From Megascapheus bottae (taxonomy: Eukaryota; Chordata; Mammalia; Rodentia; Geomyidae), in contig JANJXV010000013.1 in NCBI GenBank assembly GCA_024803745.1, positions 28,562,001 through 28,626,000 on the forward strand: a DNA stretch of 64,000 nucleotides. The letters run 5' to 3'. Position 1 is the first letter of the stretch, and the number at the start of each line of letters is the position of its first letter. A program made the translations under genes and the position numbers. Of this stretch, positions 14,301-27,000 are shown one piece after another. The notes beneath the pieces were generated by a model that was not told the DNA's origin, made no database searches, and saw only the letters and a list, made by a program, of their open reading frames with translations.

Positions 14301-17300
14301 GCAATTTCACTCACAATGCTGTTTTGCGCATAAACCTGCAGTATTTTCACTCTTGTTTCTTCAGTTTTCCAGAGACCCTATTATCCAACAGCCTTCAGTG
14401 AGTTTTATTTAGCCATCTTCATTCATAGAGGTAATATCTTTTATTACTGTTTAGGCTTTAATATCATTTCCCCCTCTCCCTATGTATGTTTATCTTTCTA
14501 TCACTATCTGTATTCACAATCTATCTTTGTACTTAAAGAAACAGAAACACAAGTACGTATGCATGTACATATGTATTTATACATAGGATACCTAGTTCTG
14601 TATATGTTTGAATATGTGCATGTCTTTTAGGTTTCACCATTATGAGAGAAAACACACACTTATGATTGTCAATCTGGCTTATTAGTTTAATATAATCATC
14701 TCCATTTCCAGTTGTTGCTTTGTAAATTACATAATTTGGCACAATTTCACTTTTCTTTAGGATCAATGTATTTATGTGCCACAAATCCATGATCCATACA
14801 GCAGTTGTAGGGAATCCTGACTGTTTCTATAGCTTCACTATTGTGAACAGTGTTTTCTGGTTAAATGCCAAGAGCAAAACCACTGGATCATGTGGTAGTT
14901 TCTTTCTTCTTCTTTTTCTTTAAGAACTTCTATGCCAATTTGCATAGTGGTTGCTAAATAGTTTATATTCCAACAGTACATGTAGGTTTCTTAATATTGC
15001 ATTCTTTTCAGTATTTGTTACTATTTCTGTTCTTGATATTTATCATTCAGACTCAAATATTTCAATAGTGTTTTGATTTCTATATTCCTTATTGATATGT
15101 ATGTTGAGCATTTTTTCATGTCACTTGTACTTCTGTGTTCAAGAAATGTCTGTTCAATTACTCAACCAGGTTCTTTATTTGGGGAGAGTTTTAATTTTTA
15201 ATCGTGACACAACACTACACTCTTTTTTGTAAGTTATAGCAACTTTTAAATTTTTATTATAATTACTATCGTATATTATCACTATGACTTCATTTACTAG
15301 CACACAAGCTGTCTTAATTGTGACATTTTCATACATACATACATTGTAAATTACCAATCTAGAGTCCTCATGACTCTACTGTATGTACCTATGTCTGAAA
15401 ATCAGTTCCACGGGGTTTTTCTTTTGTCTTCTTTCCCAAAGTCTATTTATTCACTCTCATTTACCTTTCTCATGTCCCTCTTCTCCGCTGATATCTGCCC
15501 CTTCACAGAGCCTGTTTTATTATCATTGTGATACTTCTAGGGATGAATGTGGATGGGAAAGTAGAGGAGGTGCTCTATAAATATAATCCTCATTGCCTGG
15601 CATGAAACTGTTCTAAATAAAGTGTGGCAAAGGTTTGAATGTGTGCATCAATGAGTGCTGTCTACATGGCAAGAGAAAGTATAAAGGCCTCCCACCTAGG
15701 GAAAGGCTTGCGAGCACATAGCTCCTATTCATTGGATGTTAACATGTTTCAAAGTTATATAAAATTCAACAAGATGAAGTTTTACAAAGTTTGATGGGCT
15801 TTAGTCTTAGCCAGTGTAAGGGCAATGCATTTTCAGAAGCAATGGATAATCATAATCAAAATGAATATTGAAAGAAATGAATACATTTAGAAGCATTTCA
15901 ACGTGATATGAGAATATGCAATTGTGAACACCATTCAAGAGAAGTATGAACAATGTGAAATCAATCAATGTATTGTTTCAGGATTATTACTACAAGTCAA
16001 AGAGGTCTGTATATATTTTGATGCAGCCCAGACTTGCCTTGAACTCTTAATCTACCTATCTCAGACTCCTGAGTTCTAGGATTATAGGCATGCATTACCA
16101 TATGCAGCTGAATATGTAAAGACTATTACTTATATTTAAAGTTCAAATTCAAATATGCATTATGAACTATATAGCATATGCTACATTTTCACTTGTAAAA
16201 ATTAATGAAAGCCCTCCCTGGCTTTTAACTAAGGCAGAACTAGAACTAAAACTGCCATTACTAAAAGTAATATCTTGGGGAAAAAAAGGCATCACTAACA
16301 TACGTCTTAGTTCTTTTGTGTATAATGGAATGTATTTGTAATACCATTACCATTGAATTGTTCGTTATGGAGTCGATGTCATGTGAAATATTGTCATGGT
16401 GTTATCATCAAGTAAATAAGTGCTCATTAATTGAAGCTCTGGTTGTAGCAGGCATACAACTAATAGGTCAGGGGGCGGGAGTTTGGCCTAGTGGTTAAAG
16501 TGCTTGCCTAGCATGCTTGAAGACCCGGGTTCGATTCCTCGGTACCACATACATAGAAAAAAGCCGGAAGTGGTGCTGAGGCTCAAGTGGTAGAGCTCTA
16601 GCCTTGAGAAAGTCCAAGGACAGTGCTCAGGCCCTGAGCTCAAGCCCAGGACTGGCAAAAAAAAATACATCTAACAACTAATAGGTCATACTTAATTCAT
16701 CTATACTGAGGGTTCATTTTGTCTTCTAGAGGACATGACATTTAACAATTGCTAGAGACATTTTTAGTTTTTATACTTTGCGGTTAAAAGAGAGCCCATT
16801 ACTGGCATCTATCTAGCCATAAAGTTCACAGATCATGCTAAGCATCATACAACACACCCTACAGGCATTTCAAAGCAAAGTTTGTTCAGCCCAAGATAAT
16901 CAGCACTGCAGAGGCTGAGAAATCATAAACCAGCACATGGATTAAATTTATGTCTTACCAACTAATATGATGACAACACTGTATGATACCTTGATACAAA
17001 AAAGAAAGGATGATTAGTAAAGTTATTTTCACAGAAAACAAAATTTGCCTACTATACCTTCAAAATACTTAGAAGATACTTGTAGAGATCTGGATTTAAA
17101 GAGACACCCCCCTCTAAAATCTTAGCATGCTGTAATGTCTTTGGCTGAGAAGCAAAGATATCTTTTCAGCAGACATTACAGAAGAACGGAAATGAACATT
17201 CACAAGATGAGGGATCATTCACCCTGGTGGAGACAAGCCAGACAGAAGCTGCATATATAATTCACATTTCTATGATTGATAGAAAATAACTGGCCTGCTT

Positions 17301-18029
17301 CAGCCCCTCATAAATCATTCCTCAAATTCCAGCAGCAGATTAATTAGAAACCAGGCTGTTAACAGTTTCCTTTGAATGTGCCTCTGGAAGAAAATTAAGA
17401 TTTTATGGGGCAACCAATCTTGACTGAACTGAATCATTGCTGTGTGATTTGGGATGCTCACAGGTAAGTTCATAGGTGGTATGAAAACATCTCCACAACA
17501 CACTGCTATGAAAGTTCTCCAGTTAAGGAGTACTTCACTTTCTCAGCATGAAAATTATGCAAACATTTTCTTAAAATTATGGGACAAATGGACAGAGCCT
17601 TTAGCACTATATTACCTGCAATTCTTTCCTGAATCATTTTTATATATTGTACAGTATACAATATAGAATACACACACATATATACATAACTTAGAGTGTG
17701 TCTTAAGCAGTTAATCCACCAACCTAGCCCATAACCCCACTTCATAAAGAAAGCGAAGGCAGAAGAGAGGGAGCAAGAAGGCTGGTGAGAAACTCTACAC
17801 AGGTACACTAAACACAATGACTTACATGTGCTGTGATGGAGAATGATGGAAGAGGTGACATTGATCGAGATGCACTCTGTTCACAAATGCGTGTGTTGAT
17901 TTGAAACCCATTCACACAACTACGTAAAGAAATAAATTTAAGCAAAATCTATAACACAACAAAACAGGCTGTGAGATCTAAATGTGAGGTTACTTTGAAC
18001 ATTTAAAATATGATCACATTCATATAACT

Positions 18030-18073
<44 letters not shown>

Positions 18074-21000
18074 TGTGAGAGATTTAGACAGTTTGCATAG
18101 GTAAATAATACCTGTTTGCTAATTTTCCCCCAATATTTATCCATGGCTATGTGTCAGGCACTGTGATAAGTACTGGGAATTTAATAAAGATGCATGTTAA
18201 AAATAATCTCTTGGGCTGGGAGTTTGGCCTAGTGGTAGAGTGCTTGCCTAGCATGCATGAAGATCCAGGTTTGATTCCTCTGTACCACGTACATAGAAAA
18301 AAAATTGGAAGTGGTGCTGTGGCTCAAGTGGTAGAACACTAGCCTTGAGAAAAGGCCAAGGACAGTGCTCAGGCCCTGAGTTCAAGCCCCACGACTGGCA
18401 AAAAAATAATGTCTTGCCCATCAGTAACTTACATTGTAGAAGGGGATTTGGATCAAACACATTTGAAATGATTCATTAAATATTTAATGAATATTAAATA
18501 TGAATCATTACCTTGTAATTACATAAATTAAGGAAGTATAATCAGATTTATTGGATCCTTCTTGTATTTCTTATAATGTAAATGATGTCTAATAACTTCT
18601 ATATTGTTCAATGATGCATTTTCAGTGGTCATCCAATAAATCTAAAGTGTATTTATTGTGGTTAAAAAAATAGTCTTCTTTAAGATTGTTTGCAATGGTT
18701 GATCACCCTAACTTCTTAACTTGACATGAGAATTTTGAATCCATGTCAAAAAATAGTTAACTCTTTGGAACAATATTTCTATCTTTTCTATTTCAGGGTT
18801 TTTGGAGCGGCCATACTTCTTACTTCTACCCTAAACATGCTAATCCCATCAGCAGCCAGAGTGCATTATGGATGTGTCATCTTTGTTAGAATATTACAGG
18901 GACTGGTTGAGGTATGGGACTAGAAGAGAGAATCATTTTAAATTGGTAATATTTAGCACAATAAATTTATTTCTTCCTTTTCCCCCAATTATTATTAAAA
19001 TGCTGAAAATGTTAGATGATTGGGTATTTTGAAGATTAAACACAGAGCCTACACCTTCCACTAAGCCTCTAGAAGCTTTAAATTAAATCTTTTCTGGCCT
19101 TTAAAAGCGTAACTTTCTATTTTAATACTTAATTGAATACATTCTTTAATAATATAAATACAATAATTGGCTCTTGCTTGATAAGCCTTCTAATACCATT
19201 TAAAAAATTGACTTTGGCCTGATTGTCATATCTTCTCTTTACAAAGAATGTAGCAGCAATAGATAAATAATATGAACTATTCAGAAACTGAAAAAAAATT
19301 CTTTCTCAGCCAAGAAAGAAAAAAAAGCAATAAAAAAGCCAATTAATTTTGTAGTCTTCAATGTTTTCAGGAAGGGTGAGTTCTAGTGATCGAGGCCCTA
19401 CCTCCTCCTCACATATGGAAACACTAGATTTGATGCTTCTCAAGGGGGTCTCCCATGTTCCACAAACCATTAAGAATCTCAGCTAAATTGATTTATACTA
19501 GAAATGTCTTTTTTTTTCTGTTATTGTAATCGAAGGAATTTGACGTGAAAGACCTAAAAGATAAAGGCATTTGAAACAGTCACTATTTTATGTGGTATGG
19601 AATGAAAGCTTTTTGAATAAAATTCTGTGGAATCAACGAGTAGCAGCTTTCCCTAACACCTGGTAGCTGTCCCAAAGAAAATGTGTCAGGGAAGGCCTGT
19701 GCTAAGTTTCCAATGGGCCTGCATCCTTAATGGTGATATTTGTCTTCCCAATTGCAGGGTGTCACATATCCGGCCTGTCATGGGATATGGAGTAAATGGG
19801 CTCCGCCCCTGGAGAGGAGTAGGCTGGCAACCACATCCTTTTGTGGTGAGTCTTAGATGTTGATGTAGTGCTGAAGTTGTATGAAATCATGGCTGGAACT
19901 GAAAGATGAATAAACTCCCCTGAAATCGATGCCGATTTGAGGCGGGACACCAGTGTTTCCAGAACTATTTGTTTATAAAGTGTAAGAACTAAGAACTATA
20001 GATTTATGTTTGCAAGTATTCAATTTTACTTTGAATTCGATCTGGTATTAAAATCTAACTGTGTATGAGGATTCCTATTAGACAGAAATATGTTAAAATT
20101 ATTGGAGGTGAAAGTGATAAAATCCAAATCATAGAACCAACTGGACATAGCTCCTATAATCAAAATTAACATAGCCACCAACTATCTTGCTAAGGATAGT
20201 TGCAATATCTTTCTGTGCATTAAAACTGTTATTTGACAGAAATCTGACCTTACTGATCATTTAAGAAGTGGTGTTAACAGACCCCAGTTTTAATTTTTAA
20301 ATTGGGAGTTTTTTGGTTAATCTGAAAATAGCTTGCAAAATCTTTTAGGACAATTCATTCATTTAAGGCTATTTTTGACTATACAGTAACCATGATCTCT
20401 ATTTTGATACTAAACCTATAAGGAAGGAAACAATTTCCCCCCCCCAAAATTGACAAGAGAGAATATAAACCAAGCTTTAAATTTGGATATTAGAGATATT
20501 GTAAAAATCTCATCAATTTTTTAAAGAATTTATTAACGTTGATTTTTTAAAATCTCATCAATTTTTTTAATGCCCCTTTATTGTAAACCACAGTGAAGGA
20601 TCAGTGCCTGCTGTATTCATAAACATGCAGGCTTAAGCCATAGTTCAGAGGTGAAACCATTTTGGGGGCTGATACCTCTAAGACATTATTTTCAGAATCA
20701 TGTTTCATCAATTTTAAAATAAAGCCAACAAACACTATACAAATCTCCACTTGCAAACCTGTGTTACAAGGAGAGGTGATTCTTAAGTTTAAAAAGAAAG
20801 CCTTCCAGTGTCTAGCTTGTGTTGACTCACTCTGTCACCAACTACTGTAAGTCTGTACAGTACACAGGCTAACTAGCAATGCTCTTTTTGTTATTTTGAA
20901 ATATATTTTGTCTAGGGTATATCTTCTCTGTGGTCCTATGTTTCTGTATAAGCTTGATAAGTTTCTTGTATCAAATATAAGCTTGGAGTGGGTCGATGGG

Positions 21001-24000
21001 AATGTGAGTGTATGTATGTATGCATCTGAGCGTGCACATGTGAGAACCAATCAGAAGAGTCAAGAATTTCTACTAATCTTCTCCTTTCCTTCTTTTCTCC
21101 CATCCTCTGTTCTCCTTTAGGTTCCTATGCCGGAGCTGTGATTGCGATGCCTTTAGCTGGTATTCTTGTTCAGTACACTGGCTGGTCTTCGGTGTTTTAT
21201 GTCTATGGTATGTTAAATTTCTACAGGAAAGCATTAAATGGAATGTGTCTAGGTTATGAGGAACATGATTTCTCTTATACTCAGAGATAGACAATTGATT
21301 GAATTTTTGTGTGTGCTCACTACTTTCATGTGTGAAGAATATTTTCCTCATAGTCTCAGAAGAAGCAAAGGGGATATTCGATGCCCATTATTTTTCCTGA
21401 CTTGTTACTTCTTGTTTTAAAAGTCAATGATAGTCTGGCATGAATGGCTCACATCTGTAATCCCAGTTATTAAGGAAACTGAGATGTGAGGATTACAGAT
21501 CAAAGTCAGTCAGGGCAGGAAAGTCCATGAGATTCATCTCCAATTAACCACCAAAAAAGTGAAGCTGTGGCTCAAGTGATAGAGTGCTAACCTTGAGAAA
21601 AAGAAAATATTGAGGGACAGCACCTACGTCCTGGGTTCAAGCCCCAGGACACACAAAAGTCAATGACATTGCTTATGGAGACATTGAATGAATTGTATTT
21701 TATGCATTTAATTATGAGGGAAAGATTTTTCCTTATTAAACTTATGGAAGAAAGGACTGGACAGAAACTCAGTTATCATTTTGCTGAGTTTCTTGGTCTG
21801 CTCCTCCCAGACCGAGTAAGGGTAAAAAATCTGAAGAAGGTAGCACAAAATTCACACCACTAAAATAATTTCTTAGAACTATCAGCATATTTTTGGTCCC
21901 AGAGCACATCTTCTACCTCATTTCCCCAGAATAAAAGCACGTGTCCTCTGTATTTAGAATAAAAAGTTAAACCATGCATCTAAACAGAAAATAAAAGGCT
22001 TTAAAAAGCTGACTACTTCCAAGTACCCTGAAGTTTTTCTCATTAAGATGCCAATAATGAGGAAAGGAACTATATTAGAGAGCTGGATTCCAACAGATAC
22101 TCTCATTGATTAATGTCATCTTTAGACATGAGCATTAGAATCTGAAAGATAAATCAATCCATGCTTCCGAACAGGATCTGACTGCTTCACATCTGTCCGG
22201 ATTCATTCTCATTTTGAAATGTTCTCATCAAGGCAAGTGATTGTTCTCACTGAATGCTGTCAAATGGATTCTCTTTGCAATAGTTAGATTTTAGACCCAT
22301 GCATGTTCTTTATTGTAAGCCATGTATGTATCTATAAACAGTTCTAGGAAAGTTTTCTGAGGAGTCCAAATTCAACAAAGTTTAAAAGTATTTGCCTAAA
22401 TTGCCTAAATTTTCCTAAAGCATTTGCAATATCACCTATATGGTAATAGTTTGTATGGCTATACATGAAATATTCTGATTGTGCTTTAGCTCACTACATA
22501 ATTTAAAATATTATGAAACACTGAAGTAATCAATACCTATCAAACATTAAAAACAGTAATTTACACACACTTCTCTCAAGATATCTGATATTTATAATTG
22601 AGCAAGAAATTCAAAGTCAAAATATTAATCTGAAAATACCACACGATAAATCATGCTTATTTATTTGCTATACTTCTCTGTAAATTATTTTCTGTAATTG
22701 GGCCATGCATTCAATTCATACTTGAAAATGAACAGGTTAAACTTAAATAGTAGAGTAAACTGAAAAGGCTAATAATGCATACAAAACATTAAGGGGACAT
22801 ATGACACTTTAGTTGAATTGCTACAGAAGGACAATGGATTTTGAATCAATCAATTCTTATGTGTCAGGTGCTTAGTTTGAACTCTCCGTTATACTCGATG
22901 ACATACATACTATTATCTCCTTTAACTTTGCCACAATCTTATAAAATTGAACTTCTTTTCCATTTGATAATGGCAGTTCCTATAGATTCTGTTACTGATT
23001 GGCTCATGTACCTAGTTAGCCATTATGTGAGTTTGGAGATTCTTAGGTTCAACTACATTATGCAAACTTTCACATGGTGTTTACCTTACTTCCATGTTCA
23101 GTATACAATATATCAGCAGGTATGTATTGCAATATGTATGACATCTTTGAGACTGAATGAGCCAAAAGTATGTTATAATGATCAGGGACATTTAAATTGT
23201 TACTCAGGGAAAAATGAGAGTAGTGTCAAAGAAAACCCAAATCACCAGATGCAGGGAAAGTTCTTTCTATTATTAGTGTGTACAGATTTATATTATGAAA
23301 TAAGAATATGTTTTAATAAGCTGAGCACAGTGGCTCATGCCTGTAATCCTAGCTACTAGGGAGGCTGAGATCTGAGGATCAAGGTTCAAAGCCAGCCCGG
23401 GGAATACAAAGCCAAGAGAATATTATCTCATTAATCACTAGGCAATGGCAAGTGGGGCTCTGGCTCAAGAGATGGGGTGGTAGCCTTGAGCTGAAGAGCT
23501 CAGGGATGGAGCCCAGGCCAGAGTTCAAGCCCCATGACCCCCTCAAAAATGTTTTAATAATGAGAATTCTAAATAAAAATATGATGAAAAGGAGGTGTAA
23601 ACAATCCTTGGATTGTGGCCTTGGATTTCATAACTTTAATTTTCTCAAAGAATAATCATTAAGCAATAGTATTACAGAAAACAAAATGGTATGCAAAGGC
23701 ACCAACAGTGTAAAATTTTACCATGAAAATTTTGCTTGGATCTGTTTGTCAGGTCTGAAGGCAGATTGTTTTCATATATTCAAGGTAAATGAGAAAAGGA
23801 TCCAATCCCACAAAAATTATTTGAGGACATGAATTTCCAGATTACTTGAAATAGGAATTACCCAGGGACTGTTTATTGGACTTCTAAATACCTTCCAAAT
23901 TACACCATTCACTATTTACTTCTTGAAAGATTCTTGAGTATCATTATTGTCAAATAGAAATGAAGAAATACAGCCACAAGCTTAGCCTTAGAGAAACTTA

Positions 24001-27000
24001 AAATCTGGTGGCAAGATGCAAGAAGAAATGGTAGTCATCATTTAGACAAAAAGCAAAAACAGTTCTTGTTATATAGAATCTTTTGGTTTTGAGATTATGC
24101 TAGTATTTCATCATGTAATAACGTAAGTACTGACTTCCTTTGACTTGCTTCTTTTAAACTGTTTCTCTCAGGAAGTTTTGGAATGGTCTGGTATATGTTC
24201 TGGCTTTTGGTATCCTATGAGAGCCCTGCAAAGCACCCTACTATTACAGATGAAGAGCGTAGGTACATAGAAGAAAGTATTGGGGAGAGTGCAAATCTTC
24301 TAGGTGCAATGGAGGTAAAAATCTTCTTATGGTGTCTATTCCCAATCCTACTGAGCTCTCATTATCCTTAACTGGCTCTTTTATAACAACTGTGCAACCA
24401 AAGCAATCTGTTATCAATGGTATCTTTCTTTTATATCCACACACATTCCTTAACTTACTTAAGGATGACTGAGACTTCCTCCACCTGTAATGTCTTTTTT
24501 TTAATTTATTTTTATTGTAATTAATAGAAAGGTTACATTAAATTCACTAAATAGAAGGTGTATTACTTCACAAACATTGATACCCTTTCTCATGACATGG
24601 TCCCCAGTTCTTTCCCCCCTCCCCCTCCTCTTTTTGATTTCCCCCTTCCCTATCCAATTTCAAATAACCAATTAAGCACATATAAAATATATCAGATAAT
24701 AAGGTGAAGTATTGTAACAAAATGATATAACCAAGGGATAGAAAAAGCGATGAGATAACTTAGTACATTAAGGACAACCATCACTCATTATATGGCTTTT
24801 GTTTCCTTATCCTGGAGGACCTTACATTTAGTGTCATACTATTTGGTCTTATGTCTCTAGATTTTGTTCTATTGTAAATCTCTGCTAGGAGAGCCCAAGG
24901 TTTCTACTGAATTTGACAAATGAGGGAGACTCTTGGGCCTATGTTCCTTTGAGTCTGGCTTACTTCACTTAATATGATTTTTTCTAAGTCTTTCCATTCC
25001 CTAACAAGAATAAGAGATACCCTAGGCCTCCTTTGCACAGGTCGAAACTTTCTTAATAAGGACCAAGAATCACAACAAATCAGAGAAAGGCTGGATAAGT
25101 GGGACTGCATTAAATTGCAGAGCTTTTGTATGGCAAAGGACATAGCTACTAAATTAATTAGGAAGCCTACAGAATGGGAGAAGATCTTCACTAACCATAC
25201 AACAGACAAAGGCCTCATATCTAAAATATATCAACAGCTCAAAAAATTGAATCACTCCAAAACTAATCTCCAAAGAAACAACCATACCATTAAAAGATGG
25301 GCCAAAGACTTAAAGAGAGTCTTCTCTGAAGAAGAAATAAAAATGGCCTATAGACACATGAAGAAATGCTCGACATCTCTGGTCATAAAAGAAATGCAAA
25401 TCCACAGGTAATTTCTTTTATTTCACTATCATGGGGCTTGAACTCATTGACTTGGCACTATCCCCAAGCTGTTCGGCTCAAGGTCAGTGCTCTACCATTT
25501 TGAGCCACACTGCTATTTCCAGTTTGCTGGTGGTTAATTGTAAATAAGAGTCTCATGAACTTTTCTACTCCAGCTGGCTTTGACTGTGATCCTCAGATCT
25601 CAGCCTCTTAAGTAGTGGAATTACAAGTATGAGCCATCAGTGCTCAACTTCCATAAGAATCTTTACCTGGAACCTGAAATATAACTCTATCTGTAAAGCA
25701 AAATGAGTTTTAGACATAGTTCAATATAATCAAGTTTTAGACAATTTCAATTAATATTTAATTTTAAAAACTGGAAAATTCAATATCAGTTATGAAAAAG
25801 ATCTGTTTTATTGAAATATTCTAAATGTAGATTTTACACATGTGCATTTATATTGCACATGTTTTAGGAAATACTGAAGCATTAAAATGCTAGTAATAGA
25901 ATTTATATGGAAAATATTCTTATCATATATTTAATTTTTAATAATAAAATAGTATCTTTAAGGATTCTTATTATGCATATCAAGTATTTTGAAGCTTTTT
26001 GTAATTATTTGGTTTCTTAGGACTTGCCTGCACTGAAAATGCAATTAAATAATGCAAACTTTTCATTTCATGCACCATTAATATGCAGAAGTTAATAAAC
26101 AGCTATCAGAGAGTTCCAAAAAAAAAGAGGAGCTGGTGCAGTGGCACACATCTGTAATCCTAGCAACTCAGGAGGCTGAGATCTAAGGATCAAGTTTCAA
26201 AGCCAGCCCTGGTACAAAAGGACCTGAGACTCATCTCCAATTAACCTCTAAAAAATGGGAAGTGGTGCTTGACTCAAGGGTAGGGCGGTAGCCTTGAGCT
26301 GAAGAGCTCAAGGACAGTGTCCAGTTCGAGTTAAGGAAAAAAAAAAAAGAGGAAAAAACTAGTTTGCATAAAGTGTGACAAATAAATCAAGCACCTCAGA
26401 ATCTTAACCAACAACCAATAATTTCCTTCTGTCAAAAGTTCTCTCCTTTACTCCCTTTCCCTCCTCCTCTCTTTTAAGTACTTCCCTCTATTCTAAATAT
26501 GCTTCCATGTGACATGTGTCTTGAAGTGATTTTCAGAAAACATCTGTTTTTGGTATTTCATCCCAGGCTAAAAGACTGCCATCTATTGTTACTGAGCATA
26601 TCAGGGCCTTTAATGAATATGAGACATTTCCTGTGAAATATACTGAAGTGAAAATTCCAGGGCTAAAAAGAAAAAAAAAAACCCTCACATTTTAGTTCCA
26701 TGAACTTGATAGGTCAGCATTATAACACCCTCCTCACTGAAGAAAGACCATTTAAAGCAGTCTGATGACTTCTCTTGTTGGCTACTCCAGAAATAAGACA
26801 TCATGCAGGACTGGGATGGGTGGGACATGGGCTTACAGTGAGCCCTAGCGCCCCCTACCGGCAGGGGCTGTGAGCAGACGCTAAATACAGGCTAGTAGTT
26901 TTGACTCTAGCTACAATTTCTAGCTAAAAGATAGTCTACTAAACAGCAACAATTTATCTTACCTACAGTTCCAAATAATTGTTTTCTGATTCAGCTATAA

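Larger units (their letters stand above)
4597..18796 (+). other. SLC17A6 intron 3 (14.2 kb)
   Basis: This is the longest intron. It starts with about 1 kb of GC-rich sequence, then turns AT-rich. Within it I recognise a (CA)n tract, (TA)n tracts, an old B1-type SINE near 6.68 kb, L1 3' ends, four ID-like dimers, antisense ancient L1 pieces (12.95-13.1 and 14.1-15.2 kb), MIR-like fragments (about 8.99-9.13, 13.9-14.0 and 18.14-18.2 kb), a pyrimidine tract at 13.44 kb and a (GT)n tract at 18.03 kb. The rest (5.4-6.6, 6.9-8.9, 10.2-11.6, 11.8-12.9, 15.2-16.0 and 16.7-18.0 kb) shows nothing I can name. Confidence 0.85.
21208..24171 (+). other. SLC17A6 intron 6
   Basis: The borders are gtatgt and gtttctctcag. 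It contains two B1-ID dimers on the + strand and a MIR-like fragment; the remainder (21.7-22.8 and 23.6-24.1 kb) is AT-rich sequence without a recognisable feature. Confidence 0.85.

Noticed and set aside
16470..18406. Possible tRNA genes at A-box/B-box motifs
   Set aside because: The motifs belong to tRNA-derived SINE heads; the cloverleaf is not preserved and the same text recurs many times.
22841..23359. 172-residue open frame on + strand
   Set aside because: It spans a MIR-like repeat and ends inside a B1-ID SINE (the residues AHACNPSY are SINE translation). It has no recognisable domain.
24974..25411. 145-residue frame as a possible host gene
   Set aside because: The protein text is L1 ORF2 C-terminal sequence inside an inverted L1.
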